From the NCBI GenBank assembly GCA_016188575.1, contig JACPHN010000018.1, positions 1 to 64,000 on the forward strand: DNA of 64,000 bases. The letters run 5' to 3'. Below the pieces are notes generated by a model. The model made no database searches. It was not told the DNA's origin and saw only the letters and a list, made by a program, of their open reading frames with translations. This stretch comes from Candidatus Schekmanbacteria bacterium (GTDB taxonomy: Bacteria > CSSED10-310 > JACPHN01). Positions 17,937 to 26,289 of this stretch are shown one piece after another (the stretch's first letter is position 1; the number at the start of each line of letters is the position of its first letter). A program made the translations under genes and the position numbers.

Positions 17937-19018
17937 AGCAGGCGCTCGTCGCGCAGCCACGCGTAGGTGTCCGCGATCGTCTCCTCGAGCGGCCGGGCGC
18001 GGAAACCGAGGTCGCGCTCGGCGTCCCGGCAGTCGACCCGGCGGCAACCGAGACGGAGCGCTCTGAGGCCCTCGGGCGTCAGCTTCGCGGAGGATCGCAT
18101 CAGCCGGCTCCAGCGAAGCGCTCCGGGGGCAACGGCGCGCGCCAGCCACATCGGGCACGTAAACCGAGGCGCCGCCACGCCGCTGACCTGCGACCAGAGC
18201 GCGGCGAGCTCCGCCGTGCTGGCCCAGCGCCCGGCGAGCAGGTAGCTGCGCGCCCGCCTTCCGCCTTGTGCGGCCGCCAGTGCGGCGGCCACGACGTCGC
18301 GGACATCGACCCAACAGAACCCCCCGGCAACCATGGCTGGCATCCGCCGCCGCTGGAGATCCAAAAAAACCTGACCCATACGCGAGGGCTGCTCGTCGCG
18401 CGGCCCCAAGACGCCGGCCGGATTGAGAATGACTGCATCCAGTCCGTCCGCGATGGCGGCGCGGACTTCTTCTTCACCGCGAAACTTGCTGAAATCGTAG
18501 GCGCCATCGCTCGGGTGGTTGGCGCGCGGGCTGTCCACCGTCAGGGGCACTCCATCGGGCCGATGGCGGAATGCGTGCACCGAGCTGAAATGCACGAGCC
18601 GCCGCACTCCCGCACGCAAACAGGCGCGCGCCACGTGGCGGCTCCCCGCGACGTTGGTCCTCTCGACGAGACCGCCTTCCGGCCCGACGATCGAGATCCG
18701 CGCTGCGAGATGGTAAACCAGGTCCACGCCCTGGACCGCCGGCTCGAGGGATGCAGCGTCGCAGACGTCCAGGGGAACCAGTTCGATCGCCGCCCCGGCC
18801 GCGCCGCCCCCAGCGGCCCACGCCGGTGCGCAAGTAAGCGGGCGCTCGTGGATGCCCGCGCGCACATGATGTCCTGCGGCCTGCAGGGCGCGCACGAGGT
18901 TGCTGCCGATGTGGCCGGTCGCCCCGGTGACCAGGACCTTCCAGGGCGGCGGTGGCAGACGTCCGAGGTGCGGCGACGGCGCGATCAGCAGTGGCGGAGT
19001 GGATGACGAGCTCGGCAT
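17933..19018 (-). CDS. NAD-dependent epimerase/dehydratase, 3-beta-hydroxysteroid-dehydrogenase-like
   Basis: 361 residues, an extended short-chain dehydrogenase. The nucleotide motif VLVTGATGHIGSNLV is at about 29-43, followed by LDVCDA, YHLAA, and the catalytic tyrosine and lysine in YDFSKFRGEE (about 165). NPAGVLGPRD follows, as in the 3-beta-HSD/isomerase and dihydroflavonol-reductase groups. The first 28 residues are Pro/Ser-rich and poorly conserved, so the true start could be a little downstream. No convincing ribosome site was found for the ATG at 19018. It is cotranscribed and translationally coupled with the 5-alpha-reductase-like gene. Confidence 0.85.
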   Translation of the reverse strand: MPSSSSTPPLLIAPSPHLGRLPPPPWKVLVTGATGHIGSNLVRALQAAGHHVRAGIHERPLTCAPAWAAGGGAAGAAIELVPLDVCDAASLEPAVQGVDLVYHLAARISIVGPEGGLVERTNVAGSRHVARACLRAGVRRLVHFSSVHAFRHRPDGVPLTVDSPRANHPSDGAYDFSKFRGEEEVRAAIADGLDAVILNPAGVLGPRDEQPSRMGQVFLDLQRRRMPAMVAGGFCWVDVRDVVAAALAAAQGGRRARSYLLAGRWASTAELAALWSQVSGVAAPRFTCPMWLARAVAPGALRWSRLMRSSAKLTPEGLRALRLGCRRVDCRDAERDLGFRARPLEETIADTYAWLRDERLL

Positions 19019-19094
19019 GGCAGCCCAGTTTGCTTGTTCATGGAGGCGGCCTTTCGCCGAACCGCGGGTGGATTTACGGCGGTAGGCAAGAAAT

Positions 19095-19117
19095 GCCCCG
19101 GAGCACCGCTCCGGGGC
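19095..19117 (-). terminator. Intrinsic terminator of tRNA-Lys
   Basis: A perfect ten-base-pair GC-rich stem (GCCCCGGAGC / GCTCCGGGGC, three-base loop) lies 40 bases downstream of the tRNA on the minus strand. It is followed there by ATTTCTTG. Confidence 0.7.
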
Positions 19118-19156
19118 CTTGCGAGAAGTCTTGGAAGAGCCGCCGATCTCCGCTCA

Positions 19157-19229
19157 TGGGCCATGAGGGAATCGAACCTTCAACCTACGGATTAAGAGTC
19201 CGCCGCTCTGCCAGTTGAGCTAATGGCCC
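19157..19229 (-). tRNA. tRNA-Lys (anticodon CTT)
   Basis: The minus strand reads as a 73-base cloverleaf. The acceptor stem is GGGCCAT/ATGGCCC, the D-loop region is TAGCTCAACTGGCAGAGC, the anticodon loop is ACTCTTAAT with CTT, and the T arm contains GGTTCGATTCC. The discriminator base is A and CCA is not encoded. It has its own promoter and terminator on either side. Confidence 0.95.
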
Positions 19230-19248
19230 GATATCGAACGAAGGCAAG

Positions 19249-19277
19249 ACGATAGCAGAAAATGCCTGTCTTGTCAA
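19249..19277 (-). promoter_or_regulatory. Sigma-70 promoter of tRNA-Lys
   Basis: The minus strand has a perfect TTGACA, a 17-base spacer and TGC-TATCGT (an extended -10 with two mismatches), placing transcription start about 13 bases before the tRNA. The -35 box overlaps the stop codon region of the upstream kinase-like gene. Confidence 0.65.
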
Positions 19278-20728
19278 TCTGAGAAGCCGATGAACTCCCT
19301 GAGGATGCAGTCCTTGGGAATGACCGCGTAAGACGTGTCCTCCTGGGGTCGGGTCTGCTCCAGAAAACCCCGGACGCGGGTTCCGCGCACCAGCGCGTCA
19401 ATGCGCCCGCGGCGAGCGAACCCCTCGAGGCTCGGAAAACGATCGCCGATGAATTTCCGCAGCACCGGCAGGTCGAAAGCAAAAGAACCGTTGATGACGC
19501 GGTCGACGGTGCCGATGTAGGGGATCAAGTCACGCAGCTCGCCGCGGCGCACGTAGTGCCAGTGGCCGAGCGTGCGCTCGACGGGATGCCCGCGCCCGCC
19601 GACATCCTGGGGCCGGGAGTCCCGGATCATGCGCCGCAGCATCCGCACGTCCGTTGGCCGAACTTGCTGGCCGCTCCCGTCCGCTTTTTCGTTGATCGTG
19701 TGCAGCGCCTCGATATGCAGGATCATCTTCTCGTCCCGAGGCACACAGGCCGTCATGGGCGGAAAGGCCCCATACAGGCTGTCCAGGAGCAGCAGCTTGC
19801 CACCCTCCAACGAGTAGGTGACGCTGCCAGGTCGCTTGGCTCCGGCCTCGAAATCGTAGATATCGGGCGTGACCTTCTCGCCGCTCAGCAATCGTTGTAC
19901 GTCGTTATTGATCTGATGCAGATCTAGCGCTTGCGGCGTTTCATAGTCGAAGTCGCCGTGGCGATCGCGCGGGTGGTTCATGTAGTCCAGGAAGTAGTGG
20001 TCCAGCTCCATGCGCGAGCACTCGATGCCCTCGCGCGCCAGGCGCTGCTCGAGTAGCCAGGCGGTCGTCGACTTTCCGGACGACGAGCAGCCGGCGACGA
20101 TCAACAGCAGCGGCATTCGCTCTGCAACCCGCTTTACAAGGGCGTCCAGATCCTGCTCGAAAGCCGCGACCCCAGCCTCGACGACCTGGGCGAACCTGCC
20201 GGTGTTCACGATCTCGTTAAGCTCTTCGATCGACCCGCAGCTCTGATCGCGATTGAAGTTTTCGATTTTCTCGACGATGTTCATGGGCTGCCCGGTAGCA
20301 ATGAACTCCTCGAGTTTGATCTCGCCCTGTCGCAGTTTCGTCCGCCCCCACCGGTAGGTTCGGTAGGCCTCGTAGGTGTCGACGAGGCCGGATGCGTAGA
20401 GCGCGTATTCGACGGCATCCTGAATCTCTTCGATCGTAGGGTGCTGAGTCTCGCTGATGCCCATCTTGAAATTGAGCATGTGGATGGCGAGATCGGACAC
20501 AATTTGGGCAATCTTGTCATCAGGGAGCAGCGCGCCGGAGGGATCGACGTACGCGGCCGTGAATGAGGCCGGAAACCGGTGACGCGCGCCGAGCAGAAAG
20601 TCATTGCGGAAACCGCCGATCGCGGCGGCGGCGCGCAAAACGGCCGCCGTAATGTGCTCCTGCTCGAATCTGACCCAGACACTCGAGCGCTTTCGAATGA
20701 AGGTGAACTCGTTATTGATCCGCATCAT
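19274..20728 (-). CDS. ATP-cone domain fused to uridine-kinase-like P-loop kinase
   Basis: 484 residues. Residues about 1-110 form an ATP-cone (IRKRSSVWVRFEQEHITAAV, DAVEYAL), the regulatory nucleotide-binding module of NrdR and class III ribonucleotide reductases. About residues 205-410 form a uridine-kinase/phosphoribulokinase-type domain. It has Walker A AGCSSSGKST (about 211), MELDHYFLD, FDYETPQALDL and YDFEAGAKRPG, followed by a C-terminal helical extension. Catalysis should phosphorylate a small hydroxylated substrate, with the ATP-cone as allosteric control. The substrate is unknown; archaeal 2-phosphoglycerate kinase is a distant analogue in architecture. Its ATG overlaps the stop of the DUF4124 gene. 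Confidence 0.8.
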   Translation of the reverse strand: MMRINNEFTFIRKRSSVWVRFEQEHITAAVLRAAAAIGGFRNDFLLGARHRFPASFTAAYVDPSGALLPDDKIAQIVSDLAIHMLNFKMGISETQHPTIEEIQDAVEYALYASGLVDTYEAYRTYRWGRTKLRQGEIKLEEFIATGQPMNIVEKIENFNRDQSCGSIEELNEIVNTGRFAQVVEAGVAAFEQDLDALVKRVAERMPLLLIVAGCSSSGKSTTAWLLEQRLAREGIECSRMELDHYFLDYMNHPRDRHGDFDYETPQALDLHQINNDVQRLLSGEKVTPDIYDFEAGAKRPGSVTYSLEGGKLLLLDSLYGAFPPMTACVPRDEKMILHIEALHTINEKADGSGQQVRPTDVRMLRRMIRDSRPQDVGGRGHPVERTLGHWHYVRRGELRDLIPYIGTVDRVINGSFAFDLPVLRKFIGDRFPSLEGFARRGRIDALVRGTRVRGFLEQTRPQEDTSYAVIPKDCILREFIGFSD

Positions 20729-21363
20729 TCGACTCCAGGGACGGTCTTGGAGACGGCCGTGCTGACTTTTTGGCGCAACTCGGCGGGTACGAGCTCCATG
20801 ACGGCATCCTCACCGGACTGCTGATAGCGCTCCATGAGGATGGCCGGAGTGACCCCATCGTCGATCATCTGTTTGCTGAGGCGCACAACCTCAGGATCAT
20901 TCAGGAGCTGCAGGATCACGTCGCTGATCTGCTGCACGTCCAGGCCCCCGAGCGCCTCCTGCCCGGCGGTGCCGCCCGGCAGGCTCTCCAGCACCTGCAG
21001 ACCCGTCGCCAAAGCGGCGCCGGTGTCGCTGTTTCCTCCAGCACCGAGCTTCCCGAGCGCCTCGGAGATCGCCTCGACGCGCGCACGGCGTTTCACCGAC
21101 TCGGCATCCCGGCTGGCATGAGCCGTCTCGACCTGTTTCGCCTGCGCGCCATAGGTGCTCACTGTGCGCCGGTCCGAATCACCGCTTGCAGCCTCGCGCG
21201 GGCTACTCGAGACGTGGGTCTTTCCAGTCTCGTCCACCCAGCGATAGACGTCCGCAGCGGCCATCGAACGGACGCCAAGGGTCGCCAGACAAGCGGTCAG
21301 GAAAATCGCCGGCAGTGCCCGCCTGGCCAGGAGCATGCGGGACGAGTGTTGGACGCATCGCAC
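20725..21363 (-). CDS. Periplasmic DUF4124-domain protein
   Basis: 212 residues from a GTG at 21363, chosen because GGAGG lies seven bases upstream. An ATG five codons earlier has no ribosome site. Signal peptide about 1-35, then the short DUF4124 motif VYRWVDETGKTHVSSSP (about 39-55). The rest (about 95-205) is a helical domain with SDVILQLLNDPEVVRLSKQM and PAILMERYQQ. DUF4124 proteins are exported and of unknown role. The stop overlaps the ATP-cone kinase start by four bases. Confidence 0.75.
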   Translation of the reverse strand: MRCVQHSSRMLLARRALPAIFLTACLATLGVRSMAAADVYRWVDETGKTHVSSSPREAASGDSDRRTVSTYGAQAKQVETAHASRDAESVKRRARVEAISEALGKLGAGGNSDTGAALATGLQVLESLPGGTAGQEALGGLDVQQISDVILQLLNDPEVVRLSKQMIDDGVTPAILMERYQQSGEDAVMELVPAELRQKVSTAVSKTVPGVE

Positions 21364-21450
21364 GGAGCAGCCTCCCATGGTTACGGGTTGTTGCAGATGT
21401 CTGTAGCGCTCTTATGGATTGTAGCTATTCTCGTTTGCTGGCGCCAGTTT

Positions 21451-21512
21451 CGGAGGGGGCGCAGTCGCGTCGACGGCGAACATGCGGTGGATTCAGTGCA
21501 CCCTCCCGCTGG
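21451..21512. repeat. Dispersed intergenic repeat, copy B
   Basis: The stretch GGCGCAGTCGCGTCGACGG...GCGGTGGATTCAG matches the distal half of copy A (1446-1487) and copy C (31061-31103). It lies in the divergent gap between the DUF4124 gene and the permease gene. The remainder of that gap shows nothing else recognisable. Confidence 0.6.
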
Positions 21513-21639
21513 TAGTTGAGCCCGACTTCGTGATAGTACGTAGTCAATGCACCTGCCGCGGGCACCAGCGTGTCGCGGCCAGACGTCCTCCAGACCAATC
21601 CCCGGCCTGGTCCCAGTAACACCCACCTGGAATCCTCCC

Positions 21640-23424
21640 ATGACCGACGCCCTCAGCTTGGAGGCGCCCTTCGCTCCCGAGCGCCGCCCCGTGACTCCGT
21701 CAAGCTCGACCTTCCGAGAGCTCCGTCATGTGGCCTCAGTGCAACGCCTCGCGTTCAAGAACCTGCTGCAGGACCTCCACGGCGACCGCCTCGTGCGCGT
21801 GGCGCTGGCTCTGGTTCTGGCAGTTTCGTTCGCGCTGTTCTCGTTCGTGCTTACGGACCGCCTGGTCACCTACATTCTCGCTCAGGAATCTCTCGGCGGG
21901 CTCCGACTCGTGTTGTTGTCGAAGCTTACCAGCATGCTTTTTCTTCTGTTTCTCTTGATGCTTACCTACTCGAACATTGTCGGCTCCCTCTCGGCGTTGT
22001 ATCTATCCGAGGATTTGTGGCTGTTGTTGTCATCCCCGATCCGCGTGCAGGCGGTGTTCTGGTCCAAGGCGGTGCAGACGTTGCTGACCTCGTCGTGGAT
22101 GGTCGTCGTCTTTGGGCTGCCCGTCTTTTTCGCCTACGGAGTGGCGCTGGACGCCGAGCCATTCTATTTTGCCGGGGTCTCTTTCATCGTGGGCCTATTC
22201 GTTCTGGCTCCGTGGGCAGCCGGCGTGACGCTTTCCGTGCTGCTGATGCGTTTCCTCCCGGCGCGGCGGACGCGGCAAATGCTCGGCCTTACCGGACTGC
22301 TGTTCGCCATCGCTCTCATCGTCGCCGTTCGCCTGATGCAGCCCGCCGACGTCGTGAACCAGATTGGCATGCAGGCGCTGACGACGTATCTCGAAGGCAT
22401 GCGCGTGCCGGAGCCGGTCTTGCTGCCGAGCACCTGGGCGATGGAAGCGGTCATGGGGCTGATCGACGGCTCCGGCGCCGGGCGCTGGACGGTGGCCCTG
22501 CTGATGCTGAGCGGGACGCTGATCACGCTTGCGTACGTCGCCGGTGGTCGGTTGTACCTCGCCGGCTACCATCGCTCGGTGTCAGGAGCAGGTCGGTCGG
22601 GCACGGAAGCAAGCGACGACCGCGTTACCTACGCCACCGTCGACGCCGGCCTCTTCATCCCCTCTCGGCATCCACCGCGCATGGCGGCGTTGTCCTCGCT
22701 GTTGCTCCGGGAGCTCCGCACCTTCGTCCGCGATTCGGCGCAGTGGTCACAGGCATTCATCCTCCTGGCCCTGGTGTTTCTATTTGTGCTCAACTTCTAC
22801 AGCCTCCCGCATCAGCTCTACGACTACCAGCACGACATGGTCTACGTGGGGACGGCTGGAGCAGGCTTTATTGGAGCGGCCGTCCTGCTTCGGTTCGGCC
22901 TCACCGCGGTGAGTCTGGAAGGTGACGCCCACTGGGTGGTGCGCACGAGCCCGCTTCTCCCCCGCCGGTATTTGTGGAGCAAGTTCGTCTGGAACACCCT
23001 TCCCGTGATCGTGCTCGCTCTCATCCTGACGGCCAGTACCTGCGTGGCGCTGGACGCCGGCGCTGACTTTGCGATGCGCGCCGTACTGACCGGCGTGCTG
23101 ACCTCCGTCGCGCTGGGCGGTCTGAGTGTCGGGCTCGGCGCCAGTCATCCGCGGTTTCGGGTCGGCGATCCCAGCGAGCTCGCGTTCTCTATCGGCGGCA
23201 TCCTGTTCATGGTCGCGGGCATGGCGATCATCACGGCCATGACCGTCTTCCTGGCTGTTCCGGACCTGGTGCGCCTGGTGCCCGAGCATATTCCGGGAGC
23301 GCGTTGGCTGATCGGCTGGGGATCTTTCGCCTCGGTCGCTCTGCAGGTGCCAGTCGCGGTCGGCGTGGCAGCGTCATCACTGCGCTCGGGATGGCGTCAG
23401 CTCGCCCGGCTCGAATCGCCGTGA
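21640..23424 (+). CDS. Large ABC-2-type exporter permease
   Basis: 594 residues with about twelve hydrophobic segments distributed through two repeats. The region after the first short cytoplasmic stretch (LAFKNLLQDLHGDRLVR) and the middle motif LLLRELRTFVRDSAQWSQ resemble the putative ATP-binding-cassette permease family (PF16949-like). No ATPase gene is adjacent, so its partner must be elsewhere. The ATG at 21640 is preferred because the 31 residues before it are Pro-rich and non-membrane, although its ribosome site is weak. Substrate unknown. Confidence 0.7.
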   Translation: MTDALSLEAPFAPERRPVTPSSSTFRELRHVASVQRLAFKNLLQDLHGDRLVRVALALVLAVSFALFSFVLTDRLVTYILAQESLGGLRLVLLSKLTSMLFLLFLLMLTYSNIVGSLSALYLSEDLWLLLSSPIRVQAVFWSKAVQTLLTSSWMVVVFGLPVFFAYGVALDAEPFYFAGVSFIVGLFVLAPWAAGVTLSVLLMRFLPARRTRQMLGLTGLLFAIALIVAVRLMQPADVVNQIGMQALTTYLEGMRVPEPVLLPSTWAMEAVMGLIDGSGAGRWTVALLMLSGTLITLAYVAGGRLYLAGYHRSVSGAGRSGTEASDDRVTYATVDAGLFIPSRHPPRMAALSSLLLRELRTFVRDSAQWSQAFILLALVFLFVLNFYSLPHQLYDYQHDMVYVGTAGAGFIGAAVLLRFGLTAVSLEGDAHWVVRTSPLLPRRYLWSKFVWNTLPVIVLALILTASTCVALDAGADFAMRAVLTGVLTSVALGGLSVGLGASHPRFRVGDPSELAFSIGGILFMVAGMAIITAMTVFLAVPDLVRLVPEHIPGARWLIGWGSFASVALQVPVAVGVAASSLRSGWRQLARLESP

Positions 23425-23459
23425 AGGGCGGGGTTTCGGACCGGCTGACCAATAGATGA

Positions 23460-24305
23460 TCAAACGAGTGTGACGCGCCGCTCGCGGAGGTAGTCGCGAG
23501 CCAGCGGTGTAATCCGGACGCCCGCCGGAATGTGGATGGTCCCGGCGGCGATGTCGATTTGCGCGGCCACGTCCGCTTCGGTCCAGAAGCGCCGATTGGG
23601 CATGGTCGCTGTGAGCGGCGCTGCGGCCGGCACCGTGGCGGGCGGGACGGCCACAAGGGCGGGTGTCTTCGGAAGCGGCTCCGCGGCCGTGGGCAAGGCA
23701 GCCGCGGCAGGGGCGGGTGGCCCCCCCGCGGGCACTTGCCCCGCGGGCGTCTGAGGTGGTGCGCAGAGCGAAATCGCCCCACTTTCCGCGAGGCTCTCGA
23801 TCACCAGTCGCACAATGGTCGCCAAAAGCTGGTCGTCAGCCTCGGCGCCGCCATGCACAGCAACGGACCGCGTTTCGAGCGCCGAGATCTTGTCGATTCG
23901 GCGTTGATGACGACCGCCTTCGAAGGGAGTGGACGCGAAGACGCGCACGATTTCCTCGGCGACTGCGATGCCGACGATACGGGCGCCAAGCACCAGGACG
24001 TTGGCGTCATTGTGGCTCCTGGCGTTGCGAGCGCTGACAGGATCGTTGCACAGGGCCGCGCGGATTCCGGGAACCTTGTTCGCGGCGATGGAGCTTCCGA
24101 CACCGGCGCCGTCGAGCACCACGCCCCAGGTCGCCTCTCCCGAGGCAACTGCCCGCGCAACCGCGCGCGCGAAATCGGGGTAGTCGCACGGCGCCTCCGT
24201 CGCCGTTCCGAGATCGCTGAGCTCGATGCCCAGCGACCCGAAACACGGCTTGAGGCACTCCTTGAGCTGAAATCCGGAGTGATCGCTGCCGAGAGCGACG
24301 CGCAC
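23460..24305 (-). CDS. RpiB/LacAB-family sugar-phosphate isomerase-like protein lacking the catalytic cysteine
   Basis: 281 residues from a GTG four bases after atpE. Residues 1-145 align with ribose-5-phosphate isomerase B (GSDHSGFQLKE, SHNDANVLVLGAR, FEGGRHQRRIDK). The catalytic Cys of the CGTG motif is Asp-65 in LDGAGVGSSIAANK, while His-9 and His-98 are kept. After an Ala/Pro-rich linker (about 180-235) the last 45 residues (RFWTEADVAAQID...TPLARDYLRERRVTLV) look like a small C-terminal module. I recall a similar end on proteins of bacterial microcompartment loci. True isomerase activity is doubtful. Its position at the end of the F0 operon implies cotranscription. Confidence 0.75.
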   Translation of the reverse strand: MRVALGSDHSGFQLKECLKPCFGSLGIELSDLGTATEAPCDYPDFARAVARAVASGEATWGVVLDGAGVGSSIAANKVPGIRAALCNDPVSARNARSHNDANVLVLGARIVGIAVAEEIVRVFASTPFEGGRHQRRIDKISALETRSVAVHGGAEADDQLLATIVRLVIESLAESGAISLCAPPQTPAGQVPAGGPPAPAAAALPTAAEPLPKTPALVAVPPATVPAAAPLTATMPNRRFWTEADVAAQIDIAAGTIHIPAGVRITPLARDYLRERRVTLV

Positions 24306-24309
24306 GTCC

Positions 24310-24681
24310 CTATAACCCGTACACCGAGCTAAATGGGTTGGCGAAGAAGAGGATCATCGCAACCACGAGGACGTACAGCACCAGAGACTCGATAAAGGCG
24401 AGACCCAGAATCAGCGTGCGGAACAGGTCTCCCGAGGCGCCGGGCTGGCGGGCAATCCCCTCGGCCGTCTGGGCGATGGCCTTTCCCTGACCGAGCGCGC
24501 CAAACGCCGCGGCGAATGCCAGGGCAAACCCCGACGTCACCACGATCGCCACGAGGAACCAGTCTCGCCCTCCCATGGCGGCACCGCCATCAGCGGCAAA
24601 TGCCAACGCGGGAGCGGCCAGAACGGCGAAAACCGACAAAGCCAGCGCAACCACCGAAGAGAGCGACTGCGATCGTTTCAT
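24310..24681 (-). CDS. atpE: ATP synthase F0 subunit c
   Basis: 123 residues including an N-terminal signal-like segment (about 1-30) ahead of the two-helix hairpin, which is longer than the usual 70-90 residue c subunit. The polar loop is ARQPGASGD (about 78-85). The ion-carrying glutamate is Glu-98 in FIESLVLY. Gln-65, Glu-98, Ser-99 and Tyr-103 occupy positions that bind Na+ in sodium-dependent c rings. The ATG at 24681 has GGGG upstream, and earlier starts lack a site. The protein forms the rotor ring with subunit a in the inner membrane. Confidence 0.92.
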   Translation of the reverse strand: MKRSQSLSSVVALALSVFAVLAAPALAFAADGGAAMGGRDWFLVAIVVTSGFALAFAAAFGALGQGKAIAQTAEGIARQPGASGDLFRTLILGLAFIESLVLYVLVVAMILFFANPFSSVYGL

Positions 24682-24801
24682 CTCAAATACCCCTTTCTGC
24701 ATGACAGCGAGCACGTCTCCTTCGCGCGGAAACGGTTGACAATGAGCCGCGACTGCGACACGGCCAGGCACGCGGACCGGCTACCGGTCCGGTAACCCTT
24801 T

Positions 24802-25563
24802 CTAATGTTCCTCCTCCGCCACGGCCCCGCCAAGGTAAACAGACGTCAGCATGACGAAGATGTATGCCTGCACGAATGCCTTGAAGATCGCGAGAAACAT
24901 CAAGGGTTGCACAGGAATCACGAACAGCCCGACCAAACCGAACAAAATGACCAGGATGACATCGTCCCCGAAGATATTCGCAAAAAGCCGCAGCGCCAGG
25001 CTGAAGGGCCGAGCGCAGTGACTGACGAGCTCGATTGGGACCATGAGCATCCGGATGGGAAACATGTACCAGGCGAGCTTGGGGCCGGCGAAGTGCGCCA
25101 GATAGGCACCGAGCCCGTGCGCGCGAATTCCTTCCGCGTTGTAGAAGACAAAGACCACCAGTCCGAGCGCCGCCGTCGTGCAGAGGCTGGCAGTCGGCGA
25201 AGAGAAAAACGGCACCAGGCCGATGGCGCTGCCGACCGCGATGAAGACCGCCTGAGTCGCGAGCAGCGGCACATAGCGCCGGCCCTTGTGGCCGATGACG
25301 TCATCAGCGAGACTATAGATGAACTCCATGAAAAGCTCGAGAACATTCTGCAGCCCCCGCGGCGTCTTTTGCAGGCGCTTGCCGGCGAAATAGGAAAAGG
25401 CGGCCAGCCCCAGCATCACGACCCAGGTGCCCGCGACATGGTTCGGGATCGGCATGTGCGGATCGTGGTGTACTCCGATTGCCTGCAGAAGCGTGGCCAC
25501 GGGCGCTCCAACGAGCTTGTTGACGAGGACGGTTACCTCTGCGGTATGTTCGATTCCTGCCAC
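24802..25563 (-). CDS. atpB: ATP synthase F0 subunit a
   Basis: 253 residues with five or six hydrophobic helices. The essential arginine is Arg-192 in SLALRLFANIFGDD, and the C-terminal FKAFVQAYIFVMLTSVYL is typical. It forms the ion half-channels next to the c ring. The start overlaps the end of atpI by 31 bases. Subunit b and all F1 genes are absent from the window, consistent with a split ATP synthase locus as in many deltaproteobacteria. Confidence 0.95.
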   Translation of the reverse strand: MAGIEHTAEVTVLVNKLVGAPVATLLQAIGVHHDPHMPIPNHVAGTWVVMLGLAAFSYFAGKRLQKTPRGLQNVLELFMEFIYSLADDVIGHKGRRYVPLLATQAVFIAVGSAIGLVPFFSSPTASLCTTAALGLVVFVFYNAEGIRAHGLGAYLAHFAGPKLAWYMFPIRMLMVPIELVSHCARPFSLALRLFANIFGDDVILVILFGLVGLFVIPVQPLMFLAIFKAFVQAYIFVMLTSVYLGGAVAEEEH

Positions 25564-25934
25564 TGCATGCCCCCAATGAGTATCCGCGCCGCCTCCGCGA
25601 ATGCGCCAACCACAATCGACGACAGCCCGAGCAACAAGCCGAGCGCGTGAACAGCGGGGTGCTGCACCGCCGCGCCAAGAATCACGGCGAGCGCCAACAT
25701 CTTGACCGCATTAGAAGCGAAAAAGATCCGCACGGCAAAGTCGCGGTGCAGAACCCTGGCAAGGATCCGCATGGAAATCCAGAAGGAACCTCCCGCCAGA
25801 ACGCTACCGAGAAGGATGCCGTTGCGCAGCGGCACGTGGCCGGCAAGCTGGGCCCCCAGCGCGGCGATGAGCGCATACCCAACCGCCACGCTGCCGACGC
25901 GCTGAAGCGCCTTTTCGGTGCCCGCCCCGCTCAC
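25533..25934 (-). CDS. atpI: ATP synthase subunit I (AtpI)
   Basis: 133 residues with four hydrophobic segments, consistent with the ATP synthase I family (assembly factor for the c ring, also linked to Mg2+ entry). Length, hydropathy and position directly before atpB support the call more than any single motif. It overlaps atpB by 31 bases. Confidence 0.8.
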   Translation of the reverse strand: MSGAGTEKALQRVGSVAVGYALIAALGAQLAGHVPLRNGILLGSVLAGGSFWISMRILARVLHRDFAVRIFFASNAVKMLALAVILGAAVQHPAVHALGLLLGLSSIVVGAFAEAARILIGGMQWQESNIPQR

Positions 25935-26014
25935 TGCCTTCGCTTCCTCGAACTATTAGTTTCCGTGAAAAAGTTGGCCAAAGACTAGCCGAAATGCGTG
26001 ACAGTTGCAAGACC

Positions 26015-26242
26015 TCACTTGCGCGCGCGGCTGGTGAGCCGCCAGACGTTGCGAAACCCCGCGACCACGCCCAGGAGCATGAACAGGAGCAGGAAGATGG
26101 GAGCACTGCCGAGCCACTGGTCGAGGTAGTAACCGATCGCCACACCGATCACGGTACACACCACCAAGTGAATCCCGACCGCCGCGAGATTGGCGACCTC
26201 CTTGGCGATCTGCCCCCAAGAGGATCCGGTGCCACCGTTCAC
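26015..26242 (-). CDS. atpZ: AtpZ/AtpI-type small F0F1 ATPase-associated membrane protein
   Basis: 75 residues, two transmembrane helices (LVVCTVIGVAIGYYLDQWLG and FLLLFMLLGVVAGFRNVWRL), the hallmark pattern of AtpZ. The GTG at 26242 is chosen because AGGAG lies seven bases upstream. The open frame extends further upstream but there encodes unrelated basic sequence. It is first in the operon atpZ-atpI-atpB-atpE-rpiB-like. Confidence 0.85.
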   Translation of the reverse strand: MNGGTGSSWGQIAKEVANLAAVGIHLVVCTVIGVAIGYYLDQWLGSAPIFLLLFMLLGVVAGFRNVWRLTSRARK

Positions 26243-26289
26243 GAGCTCGCTCCTTTCACGAGTCCATGCGCCCCTCTCTTTCCCTCCCC

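Noticed and set aside
18952-19218. Plus-strand frame reading into the tRNA
   Set aside because: Its end (GIEPSTYGLRVRRSAS) is the well-known spurious translation of the complement of a tRNA.
23460-24305. Naming the gene rpiB
   Set aside because: The catalytic cysteine is replaced by aspartate and there is an extra C-terminal module, so the function is uncertain.
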